Counted from the stretch's first letter, positions 16,806-25,797 are shown. The stretch is DNA of 64,000 nucleotides from Stappia taiwanensis (GCF_014635285.1 NZ_BMCR01000007.1:1-64000), one strand, 5' to 3'. Translations and numbers: made by a program. The notes: generated by a model not told the origin, from the sequence alone.

Positions 16806-17213
16806 ATGAAGAAATCCGCGATGATCGCGGCGCTGCTGGCGGCACTCGTCATGGCCGGCGGCGTCCGTGCCGATGACGATGATTGCCAGGTGCCGATGGC
16901 CGACTGGAAGCCGCGCGCGGCGGTGGAGGCGATGGCCAAGGCAAAGGGCTGGACCGTGCGCCGCATCAAGACCGATGACGGCTGCTACAAGCTGAAGGGA
17001 CGGGACGCGGACGGCCGCAAGATGAAGGCCAAGATCGATCCGGCGACGCTGGCGATTGTCGAGATCGAGTACCGCGACGACGACGACCACCGCCGCCGCG
17101 ATCATGACCGCGACCGCAAGCACAAGCACAAGCCGGCACCGACGGGTGCGGTCTCGCCGCCGAACAACGGATTGTTCAACACCACGTCCCCCGCGCAGCC
17201 GGTGGTGAAGTGA
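16806..17213 (+). CDS. Small exported PepSY-domain protein
   Basis: 135 residues. A Sec signal peptide (MKKSAMIAALLAALVMAGGVRA) leads to a single PepSY-like domain (VEAMAKAKGWTVRRIKTDDG..YKLKGRDADGRKMKAKIDP). The tail is rich in Asp, His, Arg and Lys (YRDDDDHRRRDHDRDRKHK), which could bind metal ions. First gene of the operon, 48 bases beyond the inverted repeat. Small PepSY proteins of this type are often controlled by an adjacent two-component system; the role is unknown. Possible functions are a periplasmic metal or redox accessory for the reductase encoded downstream. Confidence 0.8.
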   Translation: MKKSAMIAALLAALVMAGGVRADDDDCQVPMADWKPRAAVEAMAKAKGWTVRRIKTDDGCYKLKGRDADGRKMKAKIDPATLAIVEIEYRDDDDHRRRDHDRDRKHKHKPAPTGAVSPPNNGLFNTTSPAQPVVK

Positions 17214-17326
17214 AACCTCTTGCAGACGGTCTGATGCGATAAGGCAACCGCGTGCGGTACGAACCTCGCACCCGGTCCGCGCCTTGTCTTTCGCGCCGCC
17301 ACGCGTTCCTGAAACCGGAGAAGAAA

Positions 17327-17797
17327 ATGAAACCGTTCCTTGCCGTCATGGCCCTGACCACGGCCCTTGTCGCGCCGGACCTGGCCATGGCCAAGCAGGT
17401 CACCCTGACCACCACCCTCAACAACTACGGCGGCGATGGCGCCTATCTGGCGTTCTACGTCACCGATGCCAATGGCGCCTACAAGGGCAGCCTGTGGATG
17501 GCCGGCGGCAAGTCCAAGTACTACGAGCATCTGAGCGACTGGTTCCGGGCAACCGCCGGCAATGCGGCGGAAATCAACGGCATCACCGGGGCCAGCGTCG
17601 GGGCGGGACAGTCCCTCACGGTGACGCTGGATCTGGCCGATGCGCTGTTCGATGCCGGCTACGAGCTGCATATCGATGCCGCGGTGGAAGACATGCGCGA
17701 CAGCCCCTCGGAGGTGGTCATTCCGCTGACCCGCGAAGGGGCGGGCCAGGCCGTGCGTGGCCGCCGCTACATCGAAACCTTCAGCTACGACATGTGA
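17327..17797 (+). CDS. Exported DUF2271 protein with a flavinylation-like motif
   Basis: 156 residues from ATG 17327, preceded by CGGAGAAG. A signal peptide ends near ALAMA. The mature protein reads VTLTTTLNNYGGDGAYLAFYVTD, typical of DUF2271. Residues 84-90 are NGITGAS, close to the ApbE target motif D-x-x-(S/T)-G-A-(S/T); S90 would be the FMN-carrying residue. An apbE gene lies in the same operon, and DUF2271 proteins are known neighbours of PepSY reductases. Inference: it is a periplasmic flavoprotein that receives electrons from the PepSY-flavodoxin reductase. The Asn in place of Asp is unusual. Confidence 0.75.
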   Translation: MKPFLAVMALTTALVAPDLAMAKQVTLTTTLNNYGGDGAYLAFYVTDANGAYKGSLWMAGGKSKYYEHLSDWFRATAGNAAEINGITGASVGAGQSLTVTLDLADALFDAGYELHIDAAVEDMRDSPSEVVIPLTREGAGQAVRGRRYIETFSYDM

Positions 17798-17819
17798 CGC
17801 GGGAAGACGAGATAAAGTC

Positions 17820-20030
17820 ATGTTGCGTTCCCTGCACAAGATCCCCGGCCTTGTCGCCGCGGCTCTGATCCTTCTGCTCGCCACCACCGGTGTGGTGCTG
17901 TCGGTGCTGCCGGCGCTGGAAACGGCGCAGGCCCCGGCGGTGACCACGCCGGCGCCGAACACTGCCGAACTTGCGGCCCGGGTCGCCGCCGCCTATCCGG
18001 GCGTGGAGCAGATCCGGCGTGCGCCTTCCGGCCTGATCACGGCGTTCTATTTCGAGAATGACCGTCCGGGCCGGGTGGTGATCGACCCGGTGACCGGTGA
18101 AGGTGTCAGGGACTATACCCCCTCGGCCTTTTCCCGCTGGATGACCAATCTGCACCGTTCCCTGTTTCTGGACGATGGCGGACGGTTGACGGCCGCCGCC
18201 GGCGCGCTTGCCATGCTGGTTCTGTGCGTCTCCGGCTGTCTGCTCACCGTGCGGCGTGTGGGCGGCTGGCGCCGGCTTTTCTCGCGCCTGCGCGGACCGC
18301 TGGCGGGCCGTCTGCATGTGGAAATTGCCCGTATCGCCCTGCCGGGGCTGCTCTTGTCGTCGCTGACCGCGCTGGTGATGACCGCCGGAACCTTCGGCGT
18401 GCTGCCCTCGGACCGGGCCGCGCCGCTCTTTCCCACCGAGGTGAGCGAGACGATGGGCGCGGCGCCCGGCGAGATCGCCGCGCTGGCGGCGGTGCCGCTG
18501 GAGGATCTGCGCGAGCTGACCTTTCCCTATCCGGGCGATGCCACCGACGTCTTCACGCTGAAGACCGTGTCTGGCACCGGCTATCTGGATCAGGGAACCG
18601 GTGCCATGCTGGTTTGGGCCGATCACGGCCCCTGGCAGCAGCTTTCCGCCACCGTCAAGATGCTGCACACGGGCAGGGGCGCCTGGGTGCTGGGGCTTGT
18701 CCTCGGCCTGACCACGCTCGGTGCGCCGGTGCTGGCGGTGACCGGGATCATTGTCTGGCTAAGCGGGCGCCGCGCGCGGCCGCGCCTTCCGGCCGGCGCA
18801 CGTGCCGATCGGGCCGACACGATCGTGCTTGTCGGCAGCGAGGGCGGCAGCACCTGGGGCTTTGCCGCGACCCTGCACAAGGGGCTGATGGCCGCCGGGC
18901 ACACGGTGCACACCGCCGCGCTCTCCCGCTTCGCGCCGGAGCGCTACACCAACGCGCGGCAGGTCATCATCCTCGCCTCCACCTATGGCGATGGCGCCGC
19001 GCCGTCCTCCGCGCAAGGCTTTGCCGATCGGCTGGCGGCGCTGCCGGCGGCACCGGCGATGCCCTTGGCGGTCCTTGGTTTCGGTGACCGGCAGTTCCCC
19101 GATTTTTGCGGCTATGCCTGCGAGATCGCACGCCTTGCCGAGGAAAAGGGCTGGCCGCAACTCCTGCCGCTCGACCGGGTGGATCGGCAGTCGCCACAGG
19201 ATTTCGCCCGCTGGGGACGGGCGCTCGGCCAGGCGCTGGGCCACCCGCTGGAACTGGCGCACCAGCCGGCCCTGGCGCCGACCCATCCGCTGACGCTGAT
19301 CTCGCGTCGGGACTATGGCGCGGAGATGCAGGCGCCGACCTCGATCCTGCGCTTTGCCCTGCCGTCCATCGGGCTCTGGCAGCGGATCACCGGCAGAGGC
19401 TTCCCGAGCTTTGCCGCCGGCGATCTGTTGGGCATCCTGCCGGAAGGCTCGGCGGTGCCGCGTTTCTACTCGCTTGCCTCGGCCAGCCGCGACGGTTTTG
19501 TCGAGATCTGCGTGAAGAAGCACACCGGCGGCCTGTGTTCCGGCCAGCTCATCGGGCTTCGTCCCGGCGGCACGGTGCGCGGCTTCATCCGTCGCAACCC
19601 GGACTTCCGCCCGGTCGGCAACCGCAAGCCGGTGATCCTGATCGGTGCCGGCACCGGCATCGGACCGCTGGCCGGCTTTGCCCGGGCAAACCGCAAGGGG
19701 CGCGACATGCATCTTTATTTCGGTGCGCGGCACCCGAAGTCGGATCTTCTCTATGATGAGGAGCTGCGCCAGTGGCAGGCGAATGGTCGGCTCACCAGCG
19801 TCAACACCGCGTTTTCGCGGACGGCGGACCGGTCCTATGTTCAGGATATCCTGCGCAAGGACGCGGCGCGGATCACTGACCTGATCGAAGGCGGCGCCCA
19901 GGTGCTGGTGTGCGGCGGACGGGAGATGGCAAGCGGCGTGACGGCGGCGATGGCAGATATCCTGCAGCCGAAGGGGCTGACGCCGGCCACGTTGAAGGCG
20001 GAAGGCCGATATGTCGAAGATGTCTACTGA
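17820..20030 (+). CDS. PepSY transmembrane / flavodoxin / ferredoxin-NADP reductase fusion
   Basis: 736 residues. Residues 1-330 are a PepSY_TM-type unit with helices near 8-30, 125-145, 170-195 and 300-325; histidines in NLHRSL, GRLHVEI and KMLHTG are candidate heme ligands. A flavodoxin domain follows (VLVGSEGGSTWGFAATLHKG, ILASTYGDGAAPSS), then a sulfite-reductase-like FAD/NADP module (RFYSLASA for FAD, LIGAGTGIGPLAGF for NADP). It should carry electrons from cytosolic NADPH across the membrane to a periplasmic acceptor. Starts 22 bases after the DUF2271 gene and overlaps apbE by 20 bases. Related proteins are described as putative iron or sulfite reductases; the acceptor here is unproven. 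Confidence 0.88.
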   Translation: MLRSLHKIPGLVAAALILLLATTGVVLSVLPALETAQAPAVTTPAPNTAELAARVAAAYPGVEQIRRAPSGLITAFYFENDRPGRVVIDPVTGEGVRDYTPSAFSRWMTNLHRSLFLDDGGRLTAAAGALAMLVLCVSGCLLTVRRVGGWRRLFSRLRGPLAGRLHVEIARIALPGLLLSSLTALVMTAGTFGVLPSDRAAPLFPTEVSETMGAAPGEIAALAAVPLEDLRELTFPYPGDATDVFTLKTVSGTGYLDQGTGAMLVWADHGPWQQLSATVKMLHTGRGAWVLGLVLGLTTLGAPVLAVTGIIVWLSGRRARPRLPAGARADRADTIVLVGSEGGSTWGFAATLHKGLMAAGHTVHTAALSRFAPERYTNARQVIILASTYGDGAAPSSAQGFADRLAALPAAPAMPLAVLGFGDRQFPDFCGYACEIARLAEEKGWPQLLPLDRVDRQSPQDFARWGRALGQALGHPLELAHQPALAPTHPLTLISRRDYGAEMQAPTSILRFALPSIGLWQRITGRGFPSFAAGDLLGILPEGSAVPRFYSLASASRDGFVEICVKKHTGGLCSGQLIGLRPGGTVRGFIRRNPDFRPVGNRKPVILIGAGTGIGPLAGFARANRKGRDMHLYFGARHPKSDLLYDEELRQWQANGRLTSVNTAFSRTADRSYVQDILRKDAARITDLIEGGAQVLVCGGREMASGVTAAMADILQPKGLTPATLKAEGRYVEDVY

Positions 20031-20991
20031 TCCGGCATTGGTCGCTCTTGACGGTCCGGTGATGGGCACCCGCTGGTCGGCGCTGTTCCGGGCGCCGGCC
20101 GGACTGGACAGCGAAGCGGTCCGCGCCGCGCTGGCCGCCAGCGTCGGCGAGGTGGACCGGCAGATGTCCACCTACCAGCCCCAGTCGGATCTGATGCGGC
20201 TGAACCGGGCGCCGGCAGGGGTGTGGATGCCGGTTCCCGAGCGGCTGTTCGAAGTGCTGGCGCGTGGGCTGGCCATCGGCCGCGCCTCGCGTGGCGCCTT
20301 CGATATCGGCATGGGCGATGTGGTCGCCGCCTGGGGGTTTGGTCCGGATGCGGCGGATGTCCAGGCGGTGAAGGCGGCGCTCGGCAAGACCCGGCCGCCG
20401 GCGCATGAGCTCTTGGAACTCGATGCGGCCGCGCTGACCGTGCACAAAGGCGGGCCGGTCGCCATTGATCTGTCCGGCATTGCCAAGGGGTATGGCGCCG
20501 ACCGAATGATCAAGGCGCTGGACGGGTTCGGCATCCGTGACGCGCTTGTCGGGCTTGATGGCGAGATGCGCGCGCGCGGGCTGCGCGGCGACGGCAGACC
20601 CTGGACCGTTGCGGTGGAACGGCCCGACTATGAAACACGCACCGCATTGTCGGTTCTGGAGTTGGAGGATGCGGCGGTGGCCACCTCCGGCGACTATCGT
20701 CATTGGGTTGAGGTTGGCGGGCGGCGCCTGTCGCACACCATGGACCGGCGGCGCGGCGGGCCGGTGGATGGCGGGCTTGCCTCGGTCTCCGTGGTGGCCG
20801 AAACCTGTATGGATGCCGATGCCTGGGCGACTGCGCTGATGGTGCTGGGCCTGCCCGCTGGGCTGGAGATGGCGCGCGAACAGAAGCTGGACGCCCTGTT
20901 CATCGAACGTGACGGTGCCGGGTTTCGCCTACACCGGACCGGAGCAATTTTCAATGCCCCCGATCGGGTCGCGGTTTCGACGGTCGGGTGA
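20011..20991 (+). CDS. apbE: FAD:protein FMN transferase ApbE, no signal peptide
   Basis: 326 residues from ATG 20011 (or 20020). ApbE motifs: GPVMGTRWSALF near the N-terminus, RGAFDIGMGDVVAAWGFG, VAIDLSGIAKGYGADRM, VATSGDYRHWVEVGGRRLSHTMD and CMDADAWATALMVLG. The enzyme moves FMN from FAD onto a Thr or Ser of a target protein. Most ApbE proteins are exported; here the conserved core starts within about 15 residues of the start and an in-frame stop lies just upstream, so no signal peptide is possible. The likely target is the DUF2271 protein in the same operon. How a cytosolic enzyme meets an exported target is an open question. Confidence 0.93.
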   Translation: MSKMSTDPALVALDGPVMGTRWSALFRAPAGLDSEAVRAALAASVGEVDRQMSTYQPQSDLMRLNRAPAGVWMPVPERLFEVLARGLAIGRASRGAFDIGMGDVVAAWGFGPDAADVQAVKAALGKTRPPAHELLELDAAALTVHKGGPVAIDLSGIAKGYGADRMIKALDGFGIRDALVGLDGEMRARGLRGDGRPWTVAVERPDYETRTALSVLELEDAAVATSGDYRHWVEVGGRRLSHTMDRRRGGPVDGGLASVSVVAETCMDADAWATALMVLGLPAGLEMAREQKLDALFIERDGAGFRLHRTGAIFNAPDRVAVSTVG

Positions 20992-21004
20992 GGAGAACGA
21001 TTGA

Positions 21005-22900
21005 ATGTATGGAGTGGTTCGTAGCCGGCTGAATGTTGTTCTGGTGGCGCTTGCCCTTGCGGGGTTGCTCGGCGGTCTTGCTGCCCTTTGGTTTGGCACG
21101 CGGGGGCTGGCGGATACGGTCTGGATGCTTGGCGTTGCACCGGTGCTGCTGGCGTTGGTCGTCGAGATCGTGCAGAGCCTGCGCCGGGGCGAGGTCGGTC
21201 TCGATATCGTTGCCGCGCTCTCCATGTCGGCGGCGATGCTGTTCGGCGAGACGCTCGCCGCCGCCATCGTCGCGCTGATGTATTCCGGCGGCAGTTTTCT
21301 GGAAAGCTTCGCCGAAGGGCGGGCGCGGCGGGAAATGAGCGATCTGCTCTCCCGGGTGCCGCGCAGTGCCATGCGCCATCGCAACGGAGCGCTGGATGAG
21401 GTGCCGCTGGAGGAAATCGAGCCGGGAGACCTCCTGCTGATCCGCCAGGGCGATGTGGTGCCGGTGGATGGCACGGTTGCCGGCAGCCAAGCGGTGCTCG
21501 ACCAGTCGGCGCTGACCGGCGAATCGCTGCCGGTGCGTCTTGGCCGCGACCACGAAGTCATGAGCGGGTCGAGCAATGTGGGCGAGCCGTTCGACATGGT
21601 GGCGAGCCGCCGCGTCGGCGACAGCACCTACGCCGGCATTGTCCGGCTGGTGGAGGCGGCGCAGCGCTCCCGGGCGCCGATGGCGCGTCTGGCCGACCGC
21701 TATTCGCTGTTGTTTTTGCTGGTGACCGTGGTGCTGGCGGGGCTCGCCTGGTGGCTTACCGGGGATCCCATTCGCGCGGTTGCCGTTCTGGTGGTGGCAA
21801 CGCCCTGTCCGCTGATCCTCGCCGTTCCGGTGGCGCTCGTCGCCGGCCTGTCGCGGGCGGCACATTTCGGCGTGCTGATCAAGGGCGCGAAGGCGCTGGA
21901 GGCGCTGGCGCGGGTGCGCGGTCTGGTGCTGGACAAGACCGGCACCCTCACCGACGGCCGTCCGCGTATTGTCGCCATCCACTCGGCGGGCGATCTGGAC
22001 CCGGCGCGGATGCTTGGCTTCGCCGCAGCGCTCGATCAGGTGTCCAAGCACCCCATCGCCCAGGCGATTGTCGCCGATGCGCGGGCACGCGGAATGACCT
22101 TGCCGATCCCTGACACTCTCAGGGAAATTCCGGGTGAGGGGGTCCTTGGGCATGTCGAGGGTCATGAGGTGGTCGTCGGCGGCACGGCTTTCGTGATGGC
22201 GCGGGTGACGGAGGGCGGACCGGCCGAGCCGATCCGCGAGGATGGCGCGGCGGTGGTGGCGCTGGCGGTGGATGGCCGGTTCGCCGGGCATATCCTTTTG
22301 GCGGACACCTTGCGGGAGGGCACGTCAGAATTTCTCTCCGGTCTGCGCCGGCTGGGCGTGAAACGCATTCTCCTGGCAACCGGGGATCGCCAGGCCGTGG
22401 CCGCCCATGTGGCCGACGGGCTCGATTTCGACAAGATCCGCGCGGAGCTGGCGCCGGAAGAGAAGGTTGGGCTGGTGCTGGAGGAGCGCGGGGCCGGCCC
22501 GGTGATGATGGTCGGCGATGGGGTCAATGACGCCCCGGCGCTGGCCGCCGCCGATGTGGGCGTGGCGATGGGCGCGCGCGGTGCTGCCGCTTCCGCCGAG
22601 GCCGCCGATGTGGTGTTGCTGGTGGACCGCCTCGACCGGCTGTTGCCGGGGCTGGAAATCGCTCAACGAGCCCGGCACATCGCCCTGGAAAGCGTGGTGG
22701 TCGGCATCGGCCTGTCCGTCCTGGGCATGATTGCCGCCGCCTTCGGCTATCTCGCGCCGGTGCAAGGCGCGGTCCTGCAGGAAGTGATCGACGTGGCGGT
22801 GATCCTCAATGCCCTGCGCGCCTTGCGGATCCGTCCGACCGCCCCCGGTGAGACCATGGACGTCCCCCAGCCGGCGGGCGTGCCCGAAGCCGCCGTCTGA
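21005..22900 (+). CDS. Heavy-metal P1B-type ATPase with a TPCPL motif
   Basis: 631 residues. The actuator motif TGES is near residue 170. The membrane metal-site motif is ATPCPLI with C268, not the CPC of copper/zinc pumps. The phosphorylated D310 is in DKTGT; the nucleotide domain has SKHPIAQ and the hinge GDGVNDAPAL includes D505. There is no N-terminal heavy-metal-associated domain. It starts 13 bases after apbE, so it belongs to the redox operon. P1B pumps with a TPC motif are poorly studied and their metal is uncertain. A functional link is inferred: metal reduction in the periplasm coupled to metal transport. Confidence 0.9.
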   Translation: MYGVVRSRLNVVLVALALAGLLGGLAALWFGTRGLADTVWMLGVAPVLLALVVEIVQSLRRGEVGLDIVAALSMSAAMLFGETLAAAIVALMYSGGSFLESFAEGRARREMSDLLSRVPRSAMRHRNGALDEVPLEEIEPGDLLLIRQGDVVPVDGTVAGSQAVLDQSALTGESLPVRLGRDHEVMSGSSNVGEPFDMVASRRVGDSTYAGIVRLVEAAQRSRAPMARLADRYSLLFLLVTVVLAGLAWWLTGDPIRAVAVLVVATPCPLILAVPVALVAGLSRAAHFGVLIKGAKALEALARVRGLVLDKTGTLTDGRPRIVAIHSAGDLDPARMLGFAAALDQVSKHPIAQAIVADARARGMTLPIPDTLREIPGEGVLGHVEGHEVVVGGTAFVMARVTEGGPAEPIREDGAAVVALAVDGRFAGHILLADTLREGTSEFLSGLRRLGVKRILLATGDRQAVAAHVADGLDFDKIRAELAPEEKVGLVLEERGAGPVMMVGDGVNDAPALAAADVGVAMGARGAAASAEAADVVLLVDRLDRLLPGLEIAQRARHIALESVVVGIGLSVLGMIAAAFGYLAPVQGAVLQEVIDVAVILNALRALRIRPTAPGETMDVPQPAGVPEAAV

Positions 22901-22927
22901 CGAGCGGCTTTCCGGCACGTAGCAAGA

Positions 22928-24016
22928 TCAGCCGGGGGTGCCGATATCCACCGGCGCCACCGACACCGTCTTGGTGATGGCAAAGCACAGCGTGCCGGGC
23001 TCAAGGCCGAGCGCGTCGGCGGACCGGCGGGTGATCCGGGCCAGAATCCGGTCCTCGCCGGCCTGAAGCTGCACCACCACCCCAGGTCCTTGGCCGCGCC
23101 GCAGCGCCGAGACGGTGGCCGGCAGGATATTGAGCGCGGAAATGTCCTGCGGACGGCTGCGGGCCAGCATCACGTCCTGCGCTTCGATGCGGATCCGGAT
23201 CACGGTGTCGGGCTCGGCCAGCCAGCCGGGCAGAAACAGGCTGCCGGCGGAAACGGCAACCTCGGTCAGATCGTCCGGATGGTGACGCACCACGCGTCCG
23301 GTCAGCACCGAGCCCGCCTGGCGCACGCCAAAGGCAGGCACCGCTTCCGGATCGGACAGGATTTCCGCCGCCGGCCCGGCGCGCACCACCTGCCCCCCTT
23401 CCAGCACCACCACGGTGGTGGCCAGCCGGGCCACCTCGGCGATGGAATGGCTGACATAGAGGATCGGCACGTCTTCTTCGTCGCGGATGCGCTCCAGATA
23501 GGGCAGGATTTCCGACTTCCGCGCCTCGTCGAGCGCGGCGAGCGGTTCGTCCATCAACAGAAGCCGTGGCCGCGACAGCAGCGCCCGGCCGATGGCGACA
23601 CGCTGCTTTTCCCCGCCGGACAGCGCGCCGGGATGGCGGCCAAGCAACCCACCGATGCCGAGCAGTGATACCACCCGGTCGAATTCCGCCGCGTCGCGGG
23701 CGGCGCCGGAGAACCAGCGGCCATAGGTCAGGTTCTGGCGCACCGTCAGATGCGGGAACAGCCGTCCTTCCTGAAACACGTAGCCGACGCGCCGCTTGTG
23801 CGGCGGAACCCAGATCCGGCGGGCCGTGTCGACAAGATCGCCGCCATTGATCGCCACCCGCCCCTCATGCGGCTTGAGCAACCCGGCCACGGCGTTGACC
23901 ACCGTCGTCTTGCCCGAGCCGGAGCGCCCGAACAGCGCCGTGACCCCGGCCGGGGCGGTGAAGTCCACATCGAGGGAGAAGCCAGACAGCGCGTGGCGAA
24001 GGGACACATGCAGCAT
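22928..24016 (-). CDS. modC: Molybdate ABC transporter ATPase ModC
   Basis: 362 residues. Walker A GRSGSGKTT (about 30-38), signature LSGGEKQRVAIGRAL, Walker B LLLMDEPLAALD, switch SHS. The C-terminal part is a TOBE/molybdate-binding domain (about 290-350; ALNILPATVSAL, LARITRRSADALGL), diagnostic of ModC over other importers. It overlaps modB by one base (ATGA). Powers molybdate uptake with ModA and ModB. Confidence 0.95.
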   Translation of the reverse strand: MLHVSLRHALSGFSLDVDFTAPAGVTALFGRSGSGKTTVVNAVAGLLKPHEGRVAINGGDLVDTARRIWVPPHKRRVGYVFQEGRLFPHLTVRQNLTYGRWFSGAARDAAEFDRVVSLLGIGGLLGRHPGALSGGEKQRVAIGRALLSRPRLLLMDEPLAALDEARKSEILPYLERIRDEEDVPILYVSHSIAEVARLATTVVVLEGGQVVRAGPAAEILSDPEAVPAFGVRQAGSVLTGRVVRHHPDDLTEVAVSAGSLFLPGWLAEPDTVIRIRIEAQDVMLARSRPQDISALNILPATVSALRRGQGPGVVVQLQAGEDRILARITRRSADALGLEPGTLCFAITKTVSVAPVDIGTPG

Positions 24017-24720
24017 CAGCGCCCCCCGATCCGGCGGGCGACGCGGGTCGCCACCAGTTCCGACACCAAAAGGGCGGTCATGGCCACGGCCACGGAAATC
24101 ACCACGAGCCGCAGGGCGGAGCTTTCCCCGCCGGGCACTTGCAGGAAGGCGTAGATGGCGGAGGGCACGGTCTGGGTCTGCCCGGGGATGTTGGAAACGA
24201 AGGTGATGGTCGCGCCGAACTCGCCCATCGCCTTGGCGAAGGCGAGGATACTGCCGGCGATGATGCCGGGCAGGATCAGCGGCAGCGTGACCGTCAGGAA
24301 CACCCAGAGCCTTGAAGCGCCGAGGGTCGCCCCGGCCTGTTCCAGCTTGGGGTCGACCGCCTCGATCGACAGCCGGATGGCCCGCACCATCAGCGGGAAG
24401 GCCATCACCCCGGCGGCCAGCGCCGCGCCGGTCCAGCGAAAGGCGAAGACGATGCCGAAGGTCTCGCTGAGAAAGCCGCCGATGGGCCCTCGCGTGCCGA
24501 AGGTCAGGAGCAGCAGATAGCCGGTCACCACCGGCGGCAGGATCAGCGGCAGATGCACGATGCCGTTGAGAAGCTGCCTGCCCGGGAAATTGCCCCGGGC
24601 AAGCGCATGGGCCACCAGAATGCCTGGCGGCAGACTGACGAGGGTCGCCCAGAAGGAAACGCGCAAGGAAAGCGCCAGGGCGTTCCACTCCGCGGGGCCG
24701 AGCCAGTCCATCGGTGCCAT
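24016..24720 (-). CDS. modB: Molybdate ABC transporter permease ModB
   Basis: 234 residues, normal length. Five or six membrane helices; the EAA loop that contacts ModC is visible in EQAGATLGASRLWVFLTVTLPLILPGI. Forms the membrane channel of the molybdate importer. ModA is encoded upstream but separated by 267 bases, longer than is usual inside this operon. Confidence 0.95.
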   Translation of the reverse strand: MAPMDWLGPAEWNALALSLRVSFWATLVSLPPGILVAHALARGNFPGRQLLNGIVHLPLILPPVVTGYLLLLTFGTRGPIGGFLSETFGIVFAFRWTGAALAAGVMAFPLMVRAIRLSIEAVDPKLEQAGATLGASRLWVFLTVTLPLILPGIIAGSILAFAKAMGEFGATITFVSNIPGQTQTVPSAIYAFLQVPGGESSALRLVVISVAVAMTALLVSELVATRVARRIGGR

Positions 24721-24987
24721 CTAGGATCCAGCCCCATCACTGAGGCTGACATGGCATGGGAAATGGCAAAGCCTCGCGAGGAAGGGCGTGCGGAGCAGGC
24801 TTGTTGCCCACTCAAACGTGCTGACGAGGCAGGGTGAAGCCATTTCCATGTCCTTCAAGATTTGACCGGATTGCGCCTGCTCTGCGTCGCGAAAGGCTTG
24901 AAAATGAACCACATTTCCTGCGCTTCCTCTTCTTGATCAGGAGCAATCCGCCTCAAACCATTTCGATCTCATTTATGGGGCTGGACC
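24721..24987. other. 267-base spacer between modA and modB
   Basis: This insert breaks an operon that is usually tightly packed. On the minus strand one short frame (24721-24912) is open but does not resemble a known protein. The base composition is lower in GC than its surroundings, with stretches such as AAATGTGGTTCATTTTC. It may be a dispersed repeat or an old insertion; no inverted ends were found by eye. Confidence 0.35.
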
Positions 24988-25779
24988 CTAGTCCGCGACG
25001 ACCACGAAGCCCTGCCGCTCGAAGGCGGCGCGGGCGACCGGGCCGCGCAGATAGGCGAGGAAGTCCGCATTCAGCGGGTTGCCGCTGGCCGCAATGGCCG
25101 CCGCCGGATAGACGATCGGCGGATGGCTGTCCTTGGGAAAGGTGCCGACCACGGTCACATTGGCATCGGCGGCCGCGTCCGTGGCATAGACGATGCCATA
25201 GGGGGCTTCGCCGGAGGAGACGAGGCGCAGGGCAGCGCGCACATTGTCCGCCTGAGCGACCTTCGGCGCGACCTGGTCCCAGACGCCGAGGGTTTCCAGC
25301 GCCGCCTTGCCGTAGATGCCTGCCGGAACCGCCTCGACCAGCGCCATTGCCAGCCGGTGCTCGCCGAGCAGCCCGGCCAGATCGAAGTTCGGGGCGATCT
25401 CCACCTTGGCCGCATCCGGCCCGTGGGCGATCAGCACGATGGCGTTGTTGAGCAGATCGAAGCGGCTGCCCTTGGCGATCAGCCCTTCATCCTGCAGCGT
25501 GGTCATCCAGCCCGGATTGGCGGAAATGAACACATCCGCCGGGGCGCCCTGCTGGATCTGCCGGGCCAGCGCGGAGGAGCCGGCCAGCGACACGGTCGCC
25601 GTGTGACCGGTGTCCTCGGTCCATTTCGCCGAGATCTCGTCCATCGCGTTCTTCATGCTGGCGGCGGCGAAGACGGTGACGTTGCCTGCGCGGGCCGATG
25701 GCGGGGCAAGCAGGAGGAAAACGCCGAGGACTGCCGCAAGGGCGAGGCGAAGAGGGTGGGCCGGTGGGCTGAGTGTCAT
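24988..25779 (-). CDS. modA: Molybdate-binding periplasmic protein ModA
   Basis: 263 residues from ATG 25779 (MTLSPPAHPLRL); the longer frame starts inside the operator. A Sec signal peptide (LALAAVLGVFLLLAPPSARA) is followed by VTVFAAASMKNAMDEI and SLAGSSALARQIQQGAPADVFISAN, which hold the conserved serines that bind the oxyanion. PAGIYGKAALE and GIVYATDA are also typical. Delivers molybdate to ModBC. A palindrome (25798-25821) sits 19 bases upstream of the start, in the modE-modA gap. Confidence 0.95.
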   Translation of the reverse strand: MTLSPPAHPLRLALAAVLGVFLLLAPPSARAGNVTVFAAASMKNAMDEISAKWTEDTGHTATVSLAGSSALARQIQQGAPADVFISANPGWMTTLQDEGLIAKGSRFDLLNNAIVLIAHGPDAAKVEIAPNFDLAGLLGEHRLAMALVEAVPAGIYGKAALETLGVWDQVAPKVAQADNVRAALRLVSSGEAPYGIVYATDAAADANVTVVGTFPKDSHPPIVYPAAAIAASGNPLNADFLAYLRGPVARAAFERQGFVVVAD

Positions 25780-25797
25780 GAAAGGCTCCCGAGGATT

